Counted from the first letter of the stretch, positions 1 through 15,100 are shown. The stretch: 64,000 bases of DNA from Artemia franciscana (GCF_032884065.1 NC_088873.1:22433558-22497557), one strand, 5' to 3'. The notes: generated by a model from the sequence alone, not told the origin. Made by a program: numbers and translations.

Positions 1-203
1 TGGGTTCATTAACTATATCTGTTTTCGTAGAATCGTCTTTATATTCCCTTGATAATATTCTCTACTTATACCATTTTTACTTTACTTGCAATTTCACTGT
101 CTATTATCACACTATTTCTACATAGGTAGCAGTTTCGACATGTAGACAAGATATGCTTTATGATATTGATACAGCAGTAAGCCTGTCTTCTTTTTGCCTT
201 CAG

Positions 204-530
204 TTAAATGCTAGTATCCGAAAGATGGCGATAGGATTTATCAAGCGATAACGTGTTACCAGAACCATTAGTAAGAAATTTCCACTCTTCATCGACTATT
301 ATTTTTATACTTGAATTTTGTTTGGGTGTTATCATATCCGGAATTGTTACTTTCGCATATCCACCATCAGTAATGCAAATTTAATCCCCCACTGTCATGA
401 CAATGCACGCATACGTGTTTCCAATAGTGTCACCACTAGTACTTGTTTTGTAGATTAAATATTTGTCTTTGTCAGCATTGAACACAACAATAACTTTATC
501 ATACACTAACGCTTTCTTGGAATATTTCAT
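204..530 (-). pseudogene. decayed ORF of unknown origin
   Basis: Read on the minus strand, an ATG at 530-528 opens a frame of 109 codons to a stop at 206-204, broken by one in-frame TAA at 383-381 (codon 50). Composition is protein-like on both sides of the stop: charged and mixed, with ITDGGYAKVTIPD following the break, and no low-complexity sequence. I do not recognise the family. It could be a piece of a transposon or other mobile DNA, or chance. The single stop in an AT-rich region of this length is suggestive but not proof of coding origin. Confidence 0.3.
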
Positions 531-1029
531 CTTTACTTTTTTTTAAATATGATCTAAGTGTTTATTCTTCCAGTGCAAAATTAATATTTATCAAAACCGT
601 ACAATAAGCCAACTACTGTCGATGACCATCCATAGAGAGCCACGGGCCGGCCGCATAAAATATTGGAAACGTAACAAAGTAATTCAATGAAATATTCTTA
701 ATTAAATAATGGCACGTGCAATACTACATATTTACATAAGAAATTTTATATGGCGTAATGTGGCACTCCACAAGCTTTTATCATGCTCAAACATATAATA
801 GTTCACTTTTCGGTGATAACGGTCATTTTCTTCATATTCCACGGTCAATAACAAGAGTGCATATTCAAATATAATATCACAAGATAATCTGTTCAAGCCA
901 ATAGCACCAAAATTTACTTTTCATATTTTTGAAATACAAAATGAAAATGATATACATATACTACTCATGTTTTACAGTTATGACAGATTAGTTTTACAGA
1001 TTATGAGCAAGCGTTCAATTCTGCTGACT
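531..1029. other. AT-rich spacer, nothing recognised
   Basis: No open frame, RNA gene or repeat structure that I could recognise. It precedes the LINE fragment. Confidence 0.4.
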
Positions 1030-2115
1030 GATGAGCTTTAGCTAAGGTTTCACCCTTGTATGGTATATCAGACAAATATGCTAAAGTAATTAGTGCTATA
1101 TATGAGAATAACATTGCTGCGGTTACGTTAGGAAATGAAGTCAGCAGCTGATCTAACATTAAATCAGGAGTTAGGCAGGGTAGTATTTTATCACCCTTTA
1201 TATGGATCATTTTGATGGACTTTGTCTTAAGAAGCACAGGAAAGGCAATGGGAGACCTCGGAATCAAATGATGGGGGGGGGTGGGAACTGTCCTGGACTT
1301 AGATTATGCTGACGATTTAAGCATCTTAGATGAAAGTGTGAGCAAAATAAATGAACTTTTAGAGGTTTTGCAAGTTCAGGGTGCTAGAATAGGTTTGAAA
1401 ATAAATGTTAAGAGGACTAAGTCGCTAGAGCTAGCAATAAGTGAGGATGAAAAGGTGATGTTGGGCAACGAAAAGATTGATCAGGTGGGCAGCTTCACTA
1501 ACCTTGGTAGTATTATTACTACAGACGGTGGTAGCAGAGAAGATGTTAAAAGTAGAATGACCAAGGCTCAGGGTGTTTTTTCACAGTTAAAAAGTTTGGA
1601 AGAATAAGAAGAAAGGTGTGCAAATCAAGATTAGAATATTGGAAGCTACAGTGGTCAAATATGGCTCTGAAGCATGGGCGCTCCGAAAAGCAGACGAAGA
1701 TTTGCTAGATGTTTTCCAGAGAAATCTTCTACAGATTGTTCTCGGTACCCGGCTAACTGACCGTATTCCAAACAGTAGGCTGTATGAAAAGTGTGGTTTA
1801 ATCCCGCATTCTAAGGCTTTAATTAGAAAAAGGTTGAGATGGCTATGGCATATTATGCGGACAGATGATAATATATTGCCAAATATTGTCCTTTTCGGCG
1901 AACCGTTTATGGCTAAACAGAAAGCAGGTCTTCCGCAGTTGAGGTGGGAGGATATCATAAAGAAAGATTTGAAGGATATAGGAACTTTTTTTTGGGGGGG
2001 GGGTGTAAAGAGGGAGACTTTGAACATATTGGGATGGAGGAGGAGAGTACGTATCTGTGTTGTTCTCAGGCGGCTTTGTGCTGCGGTGAGATGTAAGTAG
2101 TAGTAGTACTATTTG
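1030..2115 (+). mobile_element. LINE (non-LTR retrotransposon) ORF2 fragment, RT and C-terminal region
   Basis: The plus strand encodes a decayed reverse transcriptase. About 1050-1260 gives GVRQGSILSPF (RT motif 4 type) with one stop. 1281-1607 gives LDLDYADDLSILDES, the YADD catalytic motif, then the thumb and connection with GSFTNLGSIITTDGGS. 1618-2100 gives the C-terminal region with SEAWALRKADEDLLDVFQRN and GTRLTDRI. Frameshifts lie near 1270 (a G-run) and 1605, and a G-run insertion near 1995 also shifts frame. The 5' endonuclease half is missing. The end at about 2095-2110 is a short TAG repeat, a tail shared with two other fragments in this window (46430-46975 and 49890-50110). It is not an active element. 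Confidence 0.85.
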
Positions 2116-2940
2116 TTTTTATTTCAATTTACTGTTCATTTTATTTTACGTTCGTTTTTATAGTTTAGTATCTTATCAAGCAAATTTATGCTGGTTTTAA
2201 ATATGACGGCGAAAACTTGTATTCAAAAACCAGCAGGTTATTTCAGGCGGTTCTTATGAAATTTTTTTCCTGAATCGTCTTTATTTTTCTTACAGCCGTA
2301 TCTTTGAAAGATTGAAGTTTTTATCTTCTTTTTTCTTTTCAATTTTATGTTAGTAAAATATTAGTTTTTTTCTTTGTCTTTGCTTTTAAATCTTTTCAGA
2401 ATACGTGTTTCCTAAAATTAGCGCCGTTCCCGCTGTTCCAATAAACTAAAAAAAGAAATGTTATAAAATTATAGTAGTGTGAAATCGAACATTCATTTGT
2501 TTGGCCATGCGTGGAATCACAAATTTAAGAGGTTTCAGTAATCTTTGGATTTAAAACTTAGATTTAAAATGCTACCCCAATTTTTCCTGTACTTCCTTGT
2601 ATTACCAACCAAAGTACATCATTAGCTGATTTATCATAAAATAAAAAGCATTCAATCAGCCATGATTTTGGAAATTTACTGCAGTTATTTCCTTGTCTAT
2701 CTCGGAGAACCCGGCTTGGTTTTTGTCCTAAATGCAAAACAACACTCTGCCAAAGGTAACGCCTTGGTCTTTCGGGTTGACTCTCTATTTGCGGCTCATT
2801 TTTCTTTTCTTCATGATGACGTATTTTTTTCTATTTTCTTAGTCCAATCTTTTACACATAGCATATTTCACGATTTTGACTTGTTCCCAATTTTAATAGA
2901 GTTTTGCACAACTAATTTTATTTATTTTTTTTATTTTTAG
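2116..2940. other. intron sequence upstream of first visible GK5-like exon
   Basis: AT-rich and T-rich sequence ending in a polypyrimidine tract and AG at 2939-2940. An open frame at 2662-2940 runs into the splice acceptor and has no kinase similarity, so I treat it as intron. Confidence 0.5.
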
Positions 2941-3110
2941 AATTTAATTACTCTGCAGATGAGGTAAATTGTCTTGGAATTGCTACATTGAGGGGCTCAT
3001 TCACTACGTGGAGTCGTAAAACTGGCAAACCTTTCCACAATATCATAACTTGGAAAGACCTTAGAGCGATTGATGTTGTTCAATCGCTCAACTGTTCATT
3101 TGCTTTAAGA
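2941..3110 (+). CDS. GK5: GK5-like exon a
   Basis: Acceptor TTTTTAG before 2941, donor GTAAGTG at 3111. Two bases complete a split codon, then 56 codons including LGIATLRGSFTTWSRKTGK and WKDLRAIDVV, matching the FGGY_N substrate-domain strand and helix of GK5. Ends in phase 0. Confidence 0.9.
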
Positions 3111-6100
3111 GTAAGTGTAAAACTGTGATTTTCTATTCGATTATGTTTTGAAGCCAGTCTTAAACAATAGATATTGTTGTTGCACAATGAAATATTGGCG
3201 GATATTTTGATATCCTTTGTGACACATTTTTAGAAACATAGTTTTATAGAGTAAAGCTGCTTTTACATTAGCTCCTACGTTTGTTTATTTGTTCGTTTAC
3301 TTGTCAAAGAGTTTGTCTGACGATAGGAATAAAAAGAAAAAAAATTATAGCATCCACTCGTTCATGATGATCAATGAAAAGTAGGTTGCACTCTCACCAT
3401 AATACAACATTGTAGGTCCTCCTCCCCTATAAAGAACTTTTTTCAAGAGTTTTAACTAGATCGAAGTTGAAACTCTGTTGATCTTTCGAGAGATTAACAA
3501 GTGAAAATGACATCATTTTTATACAATTCTGAAAAAAGGCTTATGCCAGCTTTGCCTCTCACTCAGAGTATCTGTCTTGATTTTTCATCAATTAGCCATG
3601 GCTTGATGGCAACTTGATTTTAGATGGCAACTTTTTGGTCACTTAAAAGGGCACTTTAACTTTTGATTTTCACTCGAACGAGGCCTCTACCGATCTCTGA
3701 GGACCATTAATTTGATATGATCACCCCCGAAAAAAAAACAATAAACGCACATCCGTGATCATTCTTTCGACGAAACCCTCCAGTCACCTTTGAGTCTTAA
3801 AAAGGCCCCTAGAATTTTCAATCTCCATTAAAACCCCTCCTAATTTTTTAAGACCACCCATTCCATATGGAGGGGTTCTGGAAATATAATATTAAATGAA
3901 TGATACATTTGAGAATATGGCCATTTGCTACGGGCAACGCAGGAGTGTTGCCTCTAAATAAGTATGATTCTTCACCCAGCTAAGATTCGAGCTAGAAAGT
4001 ACCACTCTGGAAGAACTTTCTCTCATTCCTTTTTTGTTGCGATCATGTTTTGTATTTATGGATCTTTTGTTAATTTTATCGTTTTCTGAGTCTAAATACT
4101 ACTTTTGTTCTTTTGTGTACTGAACCATGGACCATTTACTAAGTATTTTCATTTTCGTATTATTTTATAAAGCCCATTTTCTTCTTTTACAAGTCTCGGC
4201 ATGGATCAGTTAGTTATTTTAGTGCCTTTTCTTTCAATGTATCAGAAACTTCACGAACACTGGCTAGATTAGAGTATAATTTTACCTAGGTTCAAATATA
4301 ATAAGTACTTCTTTCTTGTAGGCCTTAAATGTTGGGTCGTGGGTGCTACACTTGCTGACAAGGAAGAATCGTTTTTTAGGAGGACGAGTTCTTAAGTTTA
4401 TGAATGGACAGGTATTTGGCTTTGATCATTGACTGACCTTAATTTGCCATTTTCAGAAAATAAGAATAATTCTCGAGACTATGCCACCGTTCTTTTTTAT
4501 AAACTGAGAATAAAAACAGAACAGCATATGACGATTGAAAGTCCACAGGGATGCTGATCTAACTCTCATTGACCCTCAAGTTTGTTTTATTCCACGCTAA
4601 ATTGTTTCAAACCTTCTAGTATGTTATGCAGACTGAAGATTAAGTCTATTGTGATTATGTGTTTTTTCCTTGATAAATTAATATTATTAAATAAAATTAA
4701 ATAAAAAATATTTTTTTTAACTGAAAGTACAGGAGCAACATTAAAACGACATTAAAACAAGAAGAACTTATTCTGTATATGAAAAAGGCTGTACCTTCCT
4801 CAACGCCTCGCTCTTTACGCTGAAGTTTAACTCTGTCACAACTCTACTTTTAAAACAATAAAAAATTTAGCGTAAAGAGCGAGGCATTGAGGAGGGGACA
4901 GCCCATTTCATATTCGGAATAATTTCTTTTAGTTTTAAGTTTTAATGTCGCTCCTTACTTTAAGCTAAAAAACTAGTTTTTTTATTTAATAGAACAACCA
5001 AAGAGCATAGTAATCAAATGATTAACGAACACTTTCGCACTATATAAAGGAAAGGAGATTACACAGAGGAAAAGAAAATTCGAATATTTGTAAAAGTAAA
5101 ACGTGTTAAACAACGGGGAGTAAATCCCCTGTGTACACATTGACCCCGTTGGGCTTGTTTAATCAAATACTTCGGACCAAAAATTCCTTTGTATTGGATT
5201 AAGTTAAATTTCATTTAAGTATTAAATAACTAGTTAATGTTAATAAGTATATGTATAATTATGCATACGAAATGTCTGCCAACTCGAATACCAGTTCTAT
5301 TGGCTCAGTTGCCAAAAGTATACTGCATTATTTACTATCCAAACGAAGTTTTCACCTTGAAATGGTTTTATGATTACAACCATGAGTATTATCCCCAGGG
5401 ACATGCGAGTTTCTTTTGGTACCGAAACCCACATTTTATTCGACATTTTTCCGACAAGAAACGTAATGCTTTTGTGTTATTGACGCTTGCTGACTTCGTA
5501 TAAATATTCATATCAAGCCTGCTAATCGTAGTGAAAATGTCCACCAAAAACATGTTATAAAATGAGAACAATTAAGAAACTAATATATAGATAAATCTTC
5601 TTTTTTTTTAACCGAGTAATATATTACGATTTGAAAAAACATTGATCAAATCAGCTTTCTATTCTATTTCTTGTCATACATATTTTTTTAATATTATCGG
5701 TAATAATACAACTTCATACACTTGCACATATATGGCGAGACTTTTGTGAGACAATTGGAGGCTCTGTAATTTATGGATTTGAAAAAAGTAGTAGGCTTGC
5801 AAAATAATTTTAGTAGTTTGGTTCTTAAAGGTGACCTGGGTTTACCAATTTTGTGGCATCAGGGCATTTTAAAGATGATCAAGTTTTGGTTACAGATATT
5901 GTTTGTCCCGATAACCGTCTAGCAAAGGTGGCTTACAATGAGATGTTGAAATCTTCCAAAAAGGTAACATGGCCTAAACATGTTAAAGCCCTTCTTGATA
6001 ATGCTGCATTTTCCTGAGCATGGAACGAGGGCCAGGATTCCCATTGTATACCTGATGATTTCCTTAGTATGTTGGATTTGCACCTTCAGGACCAGAAGAT

Positions 6101-9100
6101 TCAGGTTTGGCTGACTGGTTTTGGAAAGTCATGGACTCTAAGGTTATTTAAGCAGATTAAAGTAGTGTGAGGAGATGAGTTTTACTTGAGACTGAACCTA
6201 CCGCGGAGGGCACTGAAGTGCGGGTTGCTGGTACAAGCAAATTGTGTGCTATTACATAGTAGACATTGGGATTCTTATGAGGACGATGGCCCAGGAGGTA
6301 GGTGCCCTTCCCAACTTTTTGGGGAGTTTGGAGATGACCTGGAACATTTTTTGAGTAATTGCTTAAGTTCGGGGTGCAAGAGGGGCTCCACATCTGAATA
6401 GTTAATGGGCATGGGCTATCCTTCAGAGGAAAAGCAGTGGTGGTTCTGGCCACTTCAATTTGCTTATGCTTACAGTAAGTATTAAGTATTATTATTTAAG
6501 TGTTATAGTAAGTAAGTAACTTACTGCCATCTACGACCTCTACTTTATTTTAATAAAGATATAATTTAGAAACTACAAAATGATTATAAATTGTAGATTA
6601 TAAATTTCAAACTTGCACCCCTAAAATTCCTGAGCCCGGGACAAGTGTCCCCTCAACCCCTCTTCTCTAAAACCATCTGCGGGGAAAAGGGTGCTAGAAA
6701 CCTTGTAAAAAACACAAGCCTAAAGGTTTTTCTATAGATGTCTGAAAATTCTGATGATTTTGTTCCACATTTTCTCCCATTAGTCTAAGGGAAAATCAAG
6801 CCTCTTTGTTGAAAGGAAACATTACAAATATGAGCCAAAGCTGAAACCGGACCATTAATTCAATAGTGTTTGTTAATTAATTTGGTTAAAGTTGAGTTGT
6901 TTTTACTGTTAAGACTGTCTTCAATTTCTGTTATTTTGTTACTATAAGAAGCCGTGGATGGGAACCATATCTCTTTTCAACACTATTTTCTTCTTGTCCT
7001 ACTTTCCATTGCTTTATAAAGTTCGTTCTGTGACGAAGAAAGGAAGTAAGGAGTTGTGCACTTTATTGGTATTATTAGCTTGTTAGGACCAATTAAAATT
7101 GATACAAATTATATTTATAATAACGTTATGAAATATATCGAAGTTGAGAGCTGGACAAAGCTGATTTTTTTGGAACTGGTAAAAGAAATTCTTCTTTATG
7201 GAAAATTCCCTCGGAAATTTCTTTACATTTGAAATAGCGACAGTATTTTCAATTTAAAGTATTCGAAAAAAAAAGTCTTAATTATTAACTTACTTGTTGA
7301 GCATACCTTATATTAAATAAAACTTTCCAGGTATGCCAGTCGGGTGGAAAAAATTGACACCTAGAGTTTGAAAATTACCTTCCCCTCGTATATTATATTT
7401 GTATTATATTATGAATATTAAAATTATATTTGTACATTTTCAGAAGGGGGGGGGGTAATTTTTGTATCTCAAAACTTCCTTTAATCAAGCGAAGCTTGGT
7501 TAAGGGAATTCTTAAGGGGTTAAGGGTCTCTTAGTGCTGCATATTAAAGATGATAACAGTAGGTAAAGAGTATGGGTTGGTACCCCTTATTTATGAGCAT
7601 TAAATATCCGAATTCTGAGAAAGACATACATATATTGTTTGGATTCACTTTATCCTACTTGTTGCAGACATTTCGTACAGCATGCTAATGCTGAGATAAA
7701 AGTAACAAAAGTAGCGCTCGTCTTACGTGAAATGCAATTAATAGCAATAAAACTCCTCAGCACACTTATGTCAGATCTTTTTTGGAGCTGGTTGAAGAAT
7801 TATTTAGAAAAGCCAAAATACCAAAAGTTAATCCGGTGTTGTACATAAAGGCAATTCTACATTTACGGGCTAGCAGATTGATCCAAAACGCAAGAACGTT
7901 ATCAGCGCTCACTAGGCATTTCAATTACAAATAAGAGACTTTGGAGCTATATTGGAGTTTTGATTTAAGTATTGGAAGTAAAAAATAAAAAAAACTAATT
8001 GATTTCTTGGTCCCTCCGCCAAACTAACTTTTATGACTACGCTACAACCAATTTGACCTATTTAGCTGCCGTACAATCATTATTATAAAAAGCAATAAGT
8101 TTTAACTTATTCAATGAATAAAAAAATCTGGTTTTCAATATTTTTTTGTTTTCAGTGATTCCATATCTGTCCTATTTGGAGATGTAGAGAGTGCATTCAA
8201 ATCCATTTTTAAAGTTTTAAAACAAGAATGTCTCATATTAAACTGATTGATTTTAGAAAGTAAAAGACCCGTACCTGTCATGGTAAACAATTTGACTTGA
8301 GCAAACGCAGCGAAACAAAAAGTATAGTATAGTTTCGTAATTTGGCCATTCACTAGTTTCATCTATTTACTTGATGATACGGTTTCGAAGGCGAAGGCGG
8401 AAGCCCTTGTTTTTGTGTTTTTTTATATTAAAAATATGGATGGATTAATTCAAAAGAAATCATCTTCTTAAAGTAAAGAACGAAATTTAAGACTAAAACG
8501 AGCAACCGTTTTAAGCTACTTAATGATTTTTCTCCAAATTATTGGGGGGCAACTGTTCCCCTTACCCCCTCCCTCAAAGACACCACTGGGTGCACCATGG
8601 CTCCCAGGTATCTTGGAGACCTCTTATAGGGAGCCAATTATTGTGGTGGAAAGTTTTATAGAGATTGTGTCAGAGGCACGGAAATTATAATTTCAAAGTG
8701 TTGAGTGCTATTGTTTGATTTGTTCAATTTTTATATTTTTCTATCTTTTTTTATGTAAATGGCCAATAGCTTTCTAATATTTATGTATAATAATGTCATA
8801 CATAACGCAGTCCAATGTTAGTATATAACTTTGAAAAAAAATCTGTTTCAAACCCTACGTTTCACCTTCTGTGCCTAAATAGAATAAATAAAACTTACAA
8901 CTACTATGATAAAAACAAACATCTAAAGCTACATAATATACCACTCAATATACAATTATTGTCCACATTTTGAAGAGACTAAACAAAACCAAATAGAAGA
9001 TAGTATTTCCGTGCTATGACTTAGCTTTAGTGTCAGCTACTTCATTGTATTTTTTTTTGAAATGATCCAACATCAAAACCACTAGTTGATTGTGAGATGT

Positions 9101-12100
9101 ATGGAATGAAAAAAGAAAAACAAAAGAAAATATCATTCTAAGTTGTTTTTCGATACCAAATAATTCAGTTCTTAGTATATAATGATTTCATGTCTATTTT
9201 CTGTTTCATTACTATTCGGTTTTGTCATAGTTTGTATGCTGTTCTAAAGACAATTGTACAATTTTCAGGTAGCGCCAAGATTATTATGGGCCATAAAAAA
9301 CATACCTCAGCTATCAAAAGCAATTGAGGAGGAGGACGCCTTGTTTGGCTGTGTTGATACTTGGCTTGTTTACATGCTTACGAACAAAGGCCATTATATT
9401 ACCGACATCTCTAATATCAGTGGAACTGCAATTTATGATCCGTACGACCAGAATTATGCATTAAAAATTATGAGACTTTTTGGAATGCCTAATAATTTGA
9501 AGCTTCCAGAAATAAAACCATCAAGATATGATTTTGGACGAACAGATAAAACATATTTCGGTGCCATGATTCCCATTGCATCACTGGTAGTATTTTCTTT
9601 TTAAGGTATTTATATCACAGTGGCGCACTTGGTCCATATATCTTATTAGCTTAGCGCCAAAGTAAACATATTTGGACCAGTGCCCATATGCACCATCAAT
9701 GCGCATAAGCATATGTGGCTATTAAAAACTGTACCAAAAAAATTTCAAAAATTTTCGTCACAAGAGAATCTTATCAAATAAATAGTGATTAAAAAACTGG
9801 AAGTAAATGTGACTTGGACCAATACTCACCAAAACTATAAATATAATTCTCATGACAATTGCTATGCCGGCAGTATTGGTTTTTTATGTTGATTCTAAAT
9901 ATATACAATTCTTTCAGTTTATTATGACTCACTCATTACCAAAAATCTGAGAAAATTTGCCTGACGAAAAAAGAAGAAACACCCCCCAAAAAGCAAGCGA
10001 TCTTATTTAAATCCCATTATTAGATTCATCGTATCAGAGAATCCTTCCACAGAGGTTTCAAGCTCCAATCTTCAAAATATGGAATTTCGCATTTTTTTTT
10101 TCAGAAAAAACATCGTCAATGCATGTTTATTTGTTTTGTTTTTTCCCAGGGTATTGTATTAAACTGAAGGTCCCAGATAATTGGGAGGGAGCTGATTCAA
10201 ATGTAAATTTAAAGCTCTTTTTTAAGTGACCATAAAGATTGCGTCAGGAGAAAGTCTTGTTTTCTTGTTATTTTAGGGCACCAAACTACACTTTACTCCG
10301 AAGAGAACGAATTTGCTGTCAATTTAAATTCTGATGAGGTAATTGATTTAAAAGTGTCAATAACTACATTTTAGGCTTCCCACTTGCAAAAGAAGCAATG
10401 CACCACGGTGGCATTACTGAATTCAACCATGTTGATTCTCTTTATTCGTAATGAAATTGGGCTACGTTTGGTAATCTATAATTGCGTATCATCTATAATG
10501 AGGGGAGGGTAAGTCATTGTTTAGGTGGGGAAGGGAAGATTCCTAAAAAAGTACATTTTAATGGACAAACTGGTTACTCTTCATGAGGTTTCAGATAAAT
10601 GTTGAAAGAGGTAGGGTGGGAGTAGGAATTAATTAAATTGTTTCTCTGTACAGCTAAAATGTTACATTTCCATATCTACCAACACAGAAGTGAAAAAAGC
10701 AAGGCAGGTCATCATCACCCCGCCAGGAAACTTCTTGGAGATTGCAAATACTGCTAGGAACTTAGTTTTCAGCTATTTTAAACATTTTTTTTTGTTTAAA
10801 TGAAGTACTTTAATGTATTTAAAGAAATGCTCGTAATTTTTTATCAATAAGAAAATCCTGTTGTAGAGGTTGTGATGGCTTCAGTTGGGTAGAAGATCAA
10901 AAGTCTCACAGAATTTCCATCCATACAAACAATAATACTCCTTTTCATCCGGCCAAAATTGTTTAATAGTTATATTAAAAAGGACTTTTTACCAATGTTA
11001 CTGTTCACCGCTAATTTTTTAGGTATATTCAATTTTTTTCCAAAATTAATATTGGAAATTTAAACGTAGTACGGTACTAATCAACATACTATTATTATTT
11101 ACACATATTAAAAGCAATAAACCATGGATTTAAGGGACTGGTACCTCAGATTATATCTTGGTTGGGCCTGGGTATGATTTGGAAAACAATAGGAAATTAA
11201 ATAAAAAATAGCTTTTCAAATGAAAGCAAGGAACAGATTTGAAAACTTTTTGAAGAGATTGTTCTTTATATGAAGGGAGATGTCTGCTTGTCTCCTTTCT
11301 CTTTTCTGTGAAGTTTTGCTCTTTTCCATTTTTTAAAGAACATTTGCAATTGCAAAGATAAGATTTTTCAAAGCGCTAAAAAACTTTTGTTTAATGATCA
11401 AGCTGTTGAGAAGGGGCAGTCCCCCTACAGAGTAATTTATATTTGTTTTAAGTTTTAAACTTGCTCCTTACTTTCTTTGAAAACCTTTTTCTATTTTTTT
11501 AATTACATTTCATGAAACTATAAAATTTTGTGAATACAATACTTTTGGTAACGCAGTAAAAAACGATAAATATTTCTATGATCTCTATTTGGATTTGATG
11601 GGTAATCAAATAGTTCGTGGTAACGAACTGTAAGGAGCGACCCGGCTCAATAGTAATTGACACTTTAATAAATGGAATTCTTATGCCAATAGATATATCA
11701 AAAGAATTGGCTTATTATGCTGATTCCAAATATATAAGTTTTAATAAGTTTAGTTATACCCATCAAAAGCTACGAGCCTAAGAAAATTTGTCTGATTCTC
11801 GAAAAAAGGAGGAAAGACCCCCTCCAAGCATTAGAATTTTAATGAAAATCACAACATCTGATTCAATGTATGAAAGAACCCTAATTTAGAGGTCTCAAGC
11901 TCGTATCTGCAAAAATGTGGAATTTTGTAATTTTTGCCAGAAGAAAGATCATGGATGCATGTTTATTTATTTCTTTGTTTTTTGTTGTTTTCAGGGTGAT
12001 CGTATTGACCCAGTGGACCTAAACTTCGAGAGAGGGCTCATTATAACGGAAGTGAAAAGTATTAATGCCCTTTTTAAGAGACCAAAAAAATTGGAGGGCA

Positions 12101-15100
12101 ACTAAGCCCCCTCCTACACCACTTTTTCCCAAAAAAGTCTGATCAAAATTTTGAGATAGCTTTTTCCTTCAGCATAATTGAAAAGCCCAATAACTAGATC
12201 TTTGGAGATAAAATGACCCCCTACATCCCCTGGGGAAGGGTTTTCAAGTTATGAAGTTTACCCATTGTTTTATTTGCTATTGGGAAGTATGTATACGTTT
12301 TTCGGGTAGGGAGGGGAGGACGAATTTTCTGCTTGGAGGATTTTGCACGGGGACAATTTTTCATGGAGAGGGAAGCTTCTAGGGGTGAACTTTTCAGGGG
12401 GAGTTTTACACTGGGTGAATTTGCCAGAATTCCTATACAATTTTTTTTTTATGTCATGCTTTCTCTTTAACGATCAGAAATTAAGTGTAAATAAAACAAG
12501 TTTTCTCAACTGAAAGTAAGGAGCAACATCAAAACTTGAAACGAACAGAAATTATTACGTATACGAGGGGGTTGTCCCCTCTCAACACATCGCTCCTTAC
12601 GCTAAAGTTTAAATTTTGTTCTAACTTTTTAAAAACACAAGGGTCGTTTACTTAGTAACTTTTATAAAGTGCCAAAAAACTGTAGCGTAAAGAGCGAGGT
12701 GTTGAAGAGGAGGGGGGCAATCCCCCTTATATACGTGATGGTTTCTATTCGTTTTAAGTTTTAATGTTGTTCCTTAATTTCAGTTGAGAAAACTTGCCTG
12801 TTTTTTTATTTAATGAAGCTTAGAGACAAAAATTTTTCTAAAGGCAATGGAAAAATATTTCAATTAAAGTAAAAGTATATAAACATGGAAAAAAATAATT
12901 AATTACAAAAATTACACAAAAAATAGCTTACTTGCAAAAACGAAGATATCAACTCCCAGCTTTCAATTCTGTTGAGCAATGCCGAAGCGTTAGACGGATA
13001 TTTTCTAACAATATCGACAGTTTTGAATTTAGTTGTCAAATGCCGAAATATTTAATGCCTTTAGACTCAATTGTTTATAAAGAGTAACGCATTCTCAAAG
13101 TAGTTTGTTCAAAGTAAAACATTAATATCAAATAAAAATTTGTAATTCAATATTTTTAATCTGATATTGAATACCAGACACCAATATATTCGTCACCTTT
13201 ATACTTCATAACTGTAAAAAATTAAATCTTTTTCAAAGTGACAACTAGATAAGTACAATCACTCTTGAAGAAAAATGATAATAAAAAAAATACCATCTGT
13301 TCAAGGGAGAAAATACAAAAATTCCCAGCATTCCGTTCAAGAGAAATATTTCTGATTAGTGGCTTCAAATGGCTCATGGGCACTCTTGCAATGCAAGCAA
13401 AAATTAACGGCATACTTTCACCAAAAGTTGTTTTCCTTGTATTTTCTATAATTGTACGAACTTTCTTGTGTATTAATGACTGCAGTAATCACTAATAAAC
13501 AAATACATATTTACGATCACCATAAAAAGCTGATTCTTTGATTGAATGTTATCAATAGTTAGGCACTTACACTTTCGTTATTGACAAGGATCGTTATTCA
13601 CTTACTACTCATTACTATGAAGAAATTGATCTTTTTTTTTGTGTTCTCCAACCAATTCATATAGAAAATATGCTTGTGGAAAATTGGAAAAGGGTTACTC
13701 AGTCACAAAGCAGAACTTAAATTTTCCTTATCAAGGGTCAAAATTTATTGACAGCCAGCCAACAAAGGGGTAAAACACATTTTTTCCATGGTTTTCCCCT
13801 ATTCTACTCTTTTTCCTTTGGTTTCCTTATAATGAGTTTATAGTCCCAACTTTCCAGGGGCGGTCATGGCCCGCCTGCCCCTTGGCTGGCACCCATGGAT
13901 TATATCATACACGTATATTTTGACACGATAATATCACACACGTGCCTTGTGAAATGTTGTTTCTATGGGATTTGATGTGATATTTGGGTGACTCTTCTGC
14001 CTAGTTCCCTGGTGTTTATTCTTTACTTGATTTTTCTTTGTCAAATCTTCATATTCATTTTCTAAAATTTATCACGCATAGATATAAGCCTTCGGCTTTT
14101 TATTAGCAAGGATACTTTAAAGAACGAACCCAAGGGAATCAGGGAGCAAAGTCACCCATGTATACCAAGATGTAGTTTTCTCCAAAAAATGGATTTCATT
14201 TTTGACATTATGTTTGAGTCTTGTCGAAAAAAACTTAATTTGGGTACTTTAGATCCCTTAAATCAATTGACTGACTGGAATCAAATTGTTTTTTCTCGGT
14301 TATATATTTTAAGACCAGTAAGCAATTTACAGTGAGATTTAGTATATTTCATTTCTCTGCTAAATCTTAGAACAATAATTTGACTCTAAAGCCACAATGC
14401 CTAGGCCTAACAATCAAACTTATTAAAAACTATTAGCAAGCGTTGATAATTTTCAACCTGGAAATAAGATAGAGAAAATACGTGTACTTCACACAAGAGT
14501 TTCTGTTAAGTCCTCTTCAACTAATGAAAAGTATTTAAACAATATATAAAGTAAATAAAAAAGAACTATAACAAACAGAAGTTACCAAAATGTGGATAAA
14601 AAGCAAATGAAAGAAAAACAGACTTAGCGAAAGAATCAATGTTATGTTGATAATGACAAACGATTGAAGAAGATGAAGCTTGAAAATAAAGAATTTAACA
14701 AATGTAAAAGAATCATCGTTTCACACGAGTAGTAAAAGCTGACTGACTTTTTGTCTGACTAATCGGTTTAGACTTGTTTTTTCTGCTGTTCAGTTACTAC
14801 TCTATTTCCCTTTTCTCTGTTCTTATTTAAAGTTTTGTCATTTTGAAGAATATACATGAAATTAATAAGGTCTAACTTCTTAAAATAGAACAACTAAAAT
14901 TTTGTTTTCTATCCTAGGTTTCAGACCAAGGAGCTTCTATTTACGGTTGTGGTTGCTCAAGCAAGGGAACGGTTCGGCTTACGCTTGGAACAGGAACCTT
15001 CTTATCGTACAATACTCTGAATTTACCCCATGCTTCTATATCAGGTATATTGTTTTACTACTGTCAATACGAATATAGACTCGACTGAATGATTTTATGG

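Noticed and set aside
2662..2940. 92-codon ORF directly upstream of the first kinase exon
   Set aside because: It runs through a pyrimidine tract into the splice acceptor and shows no FGGY-kinase residues; the exon that follows uses a different frame.
5237..5503. 88-codon ORF in a GK5-like intron
   Set aside because: No recognisable domain, and exon-to-exon phases are complete without it.
9620..9720. CAGTGGCG start that might mark another hAT MITE
   Set aside because: No matching right end or 8-bp duplication found; only a weak local inverted match (TTGGTCCATAT/ATATTTGGACCA).
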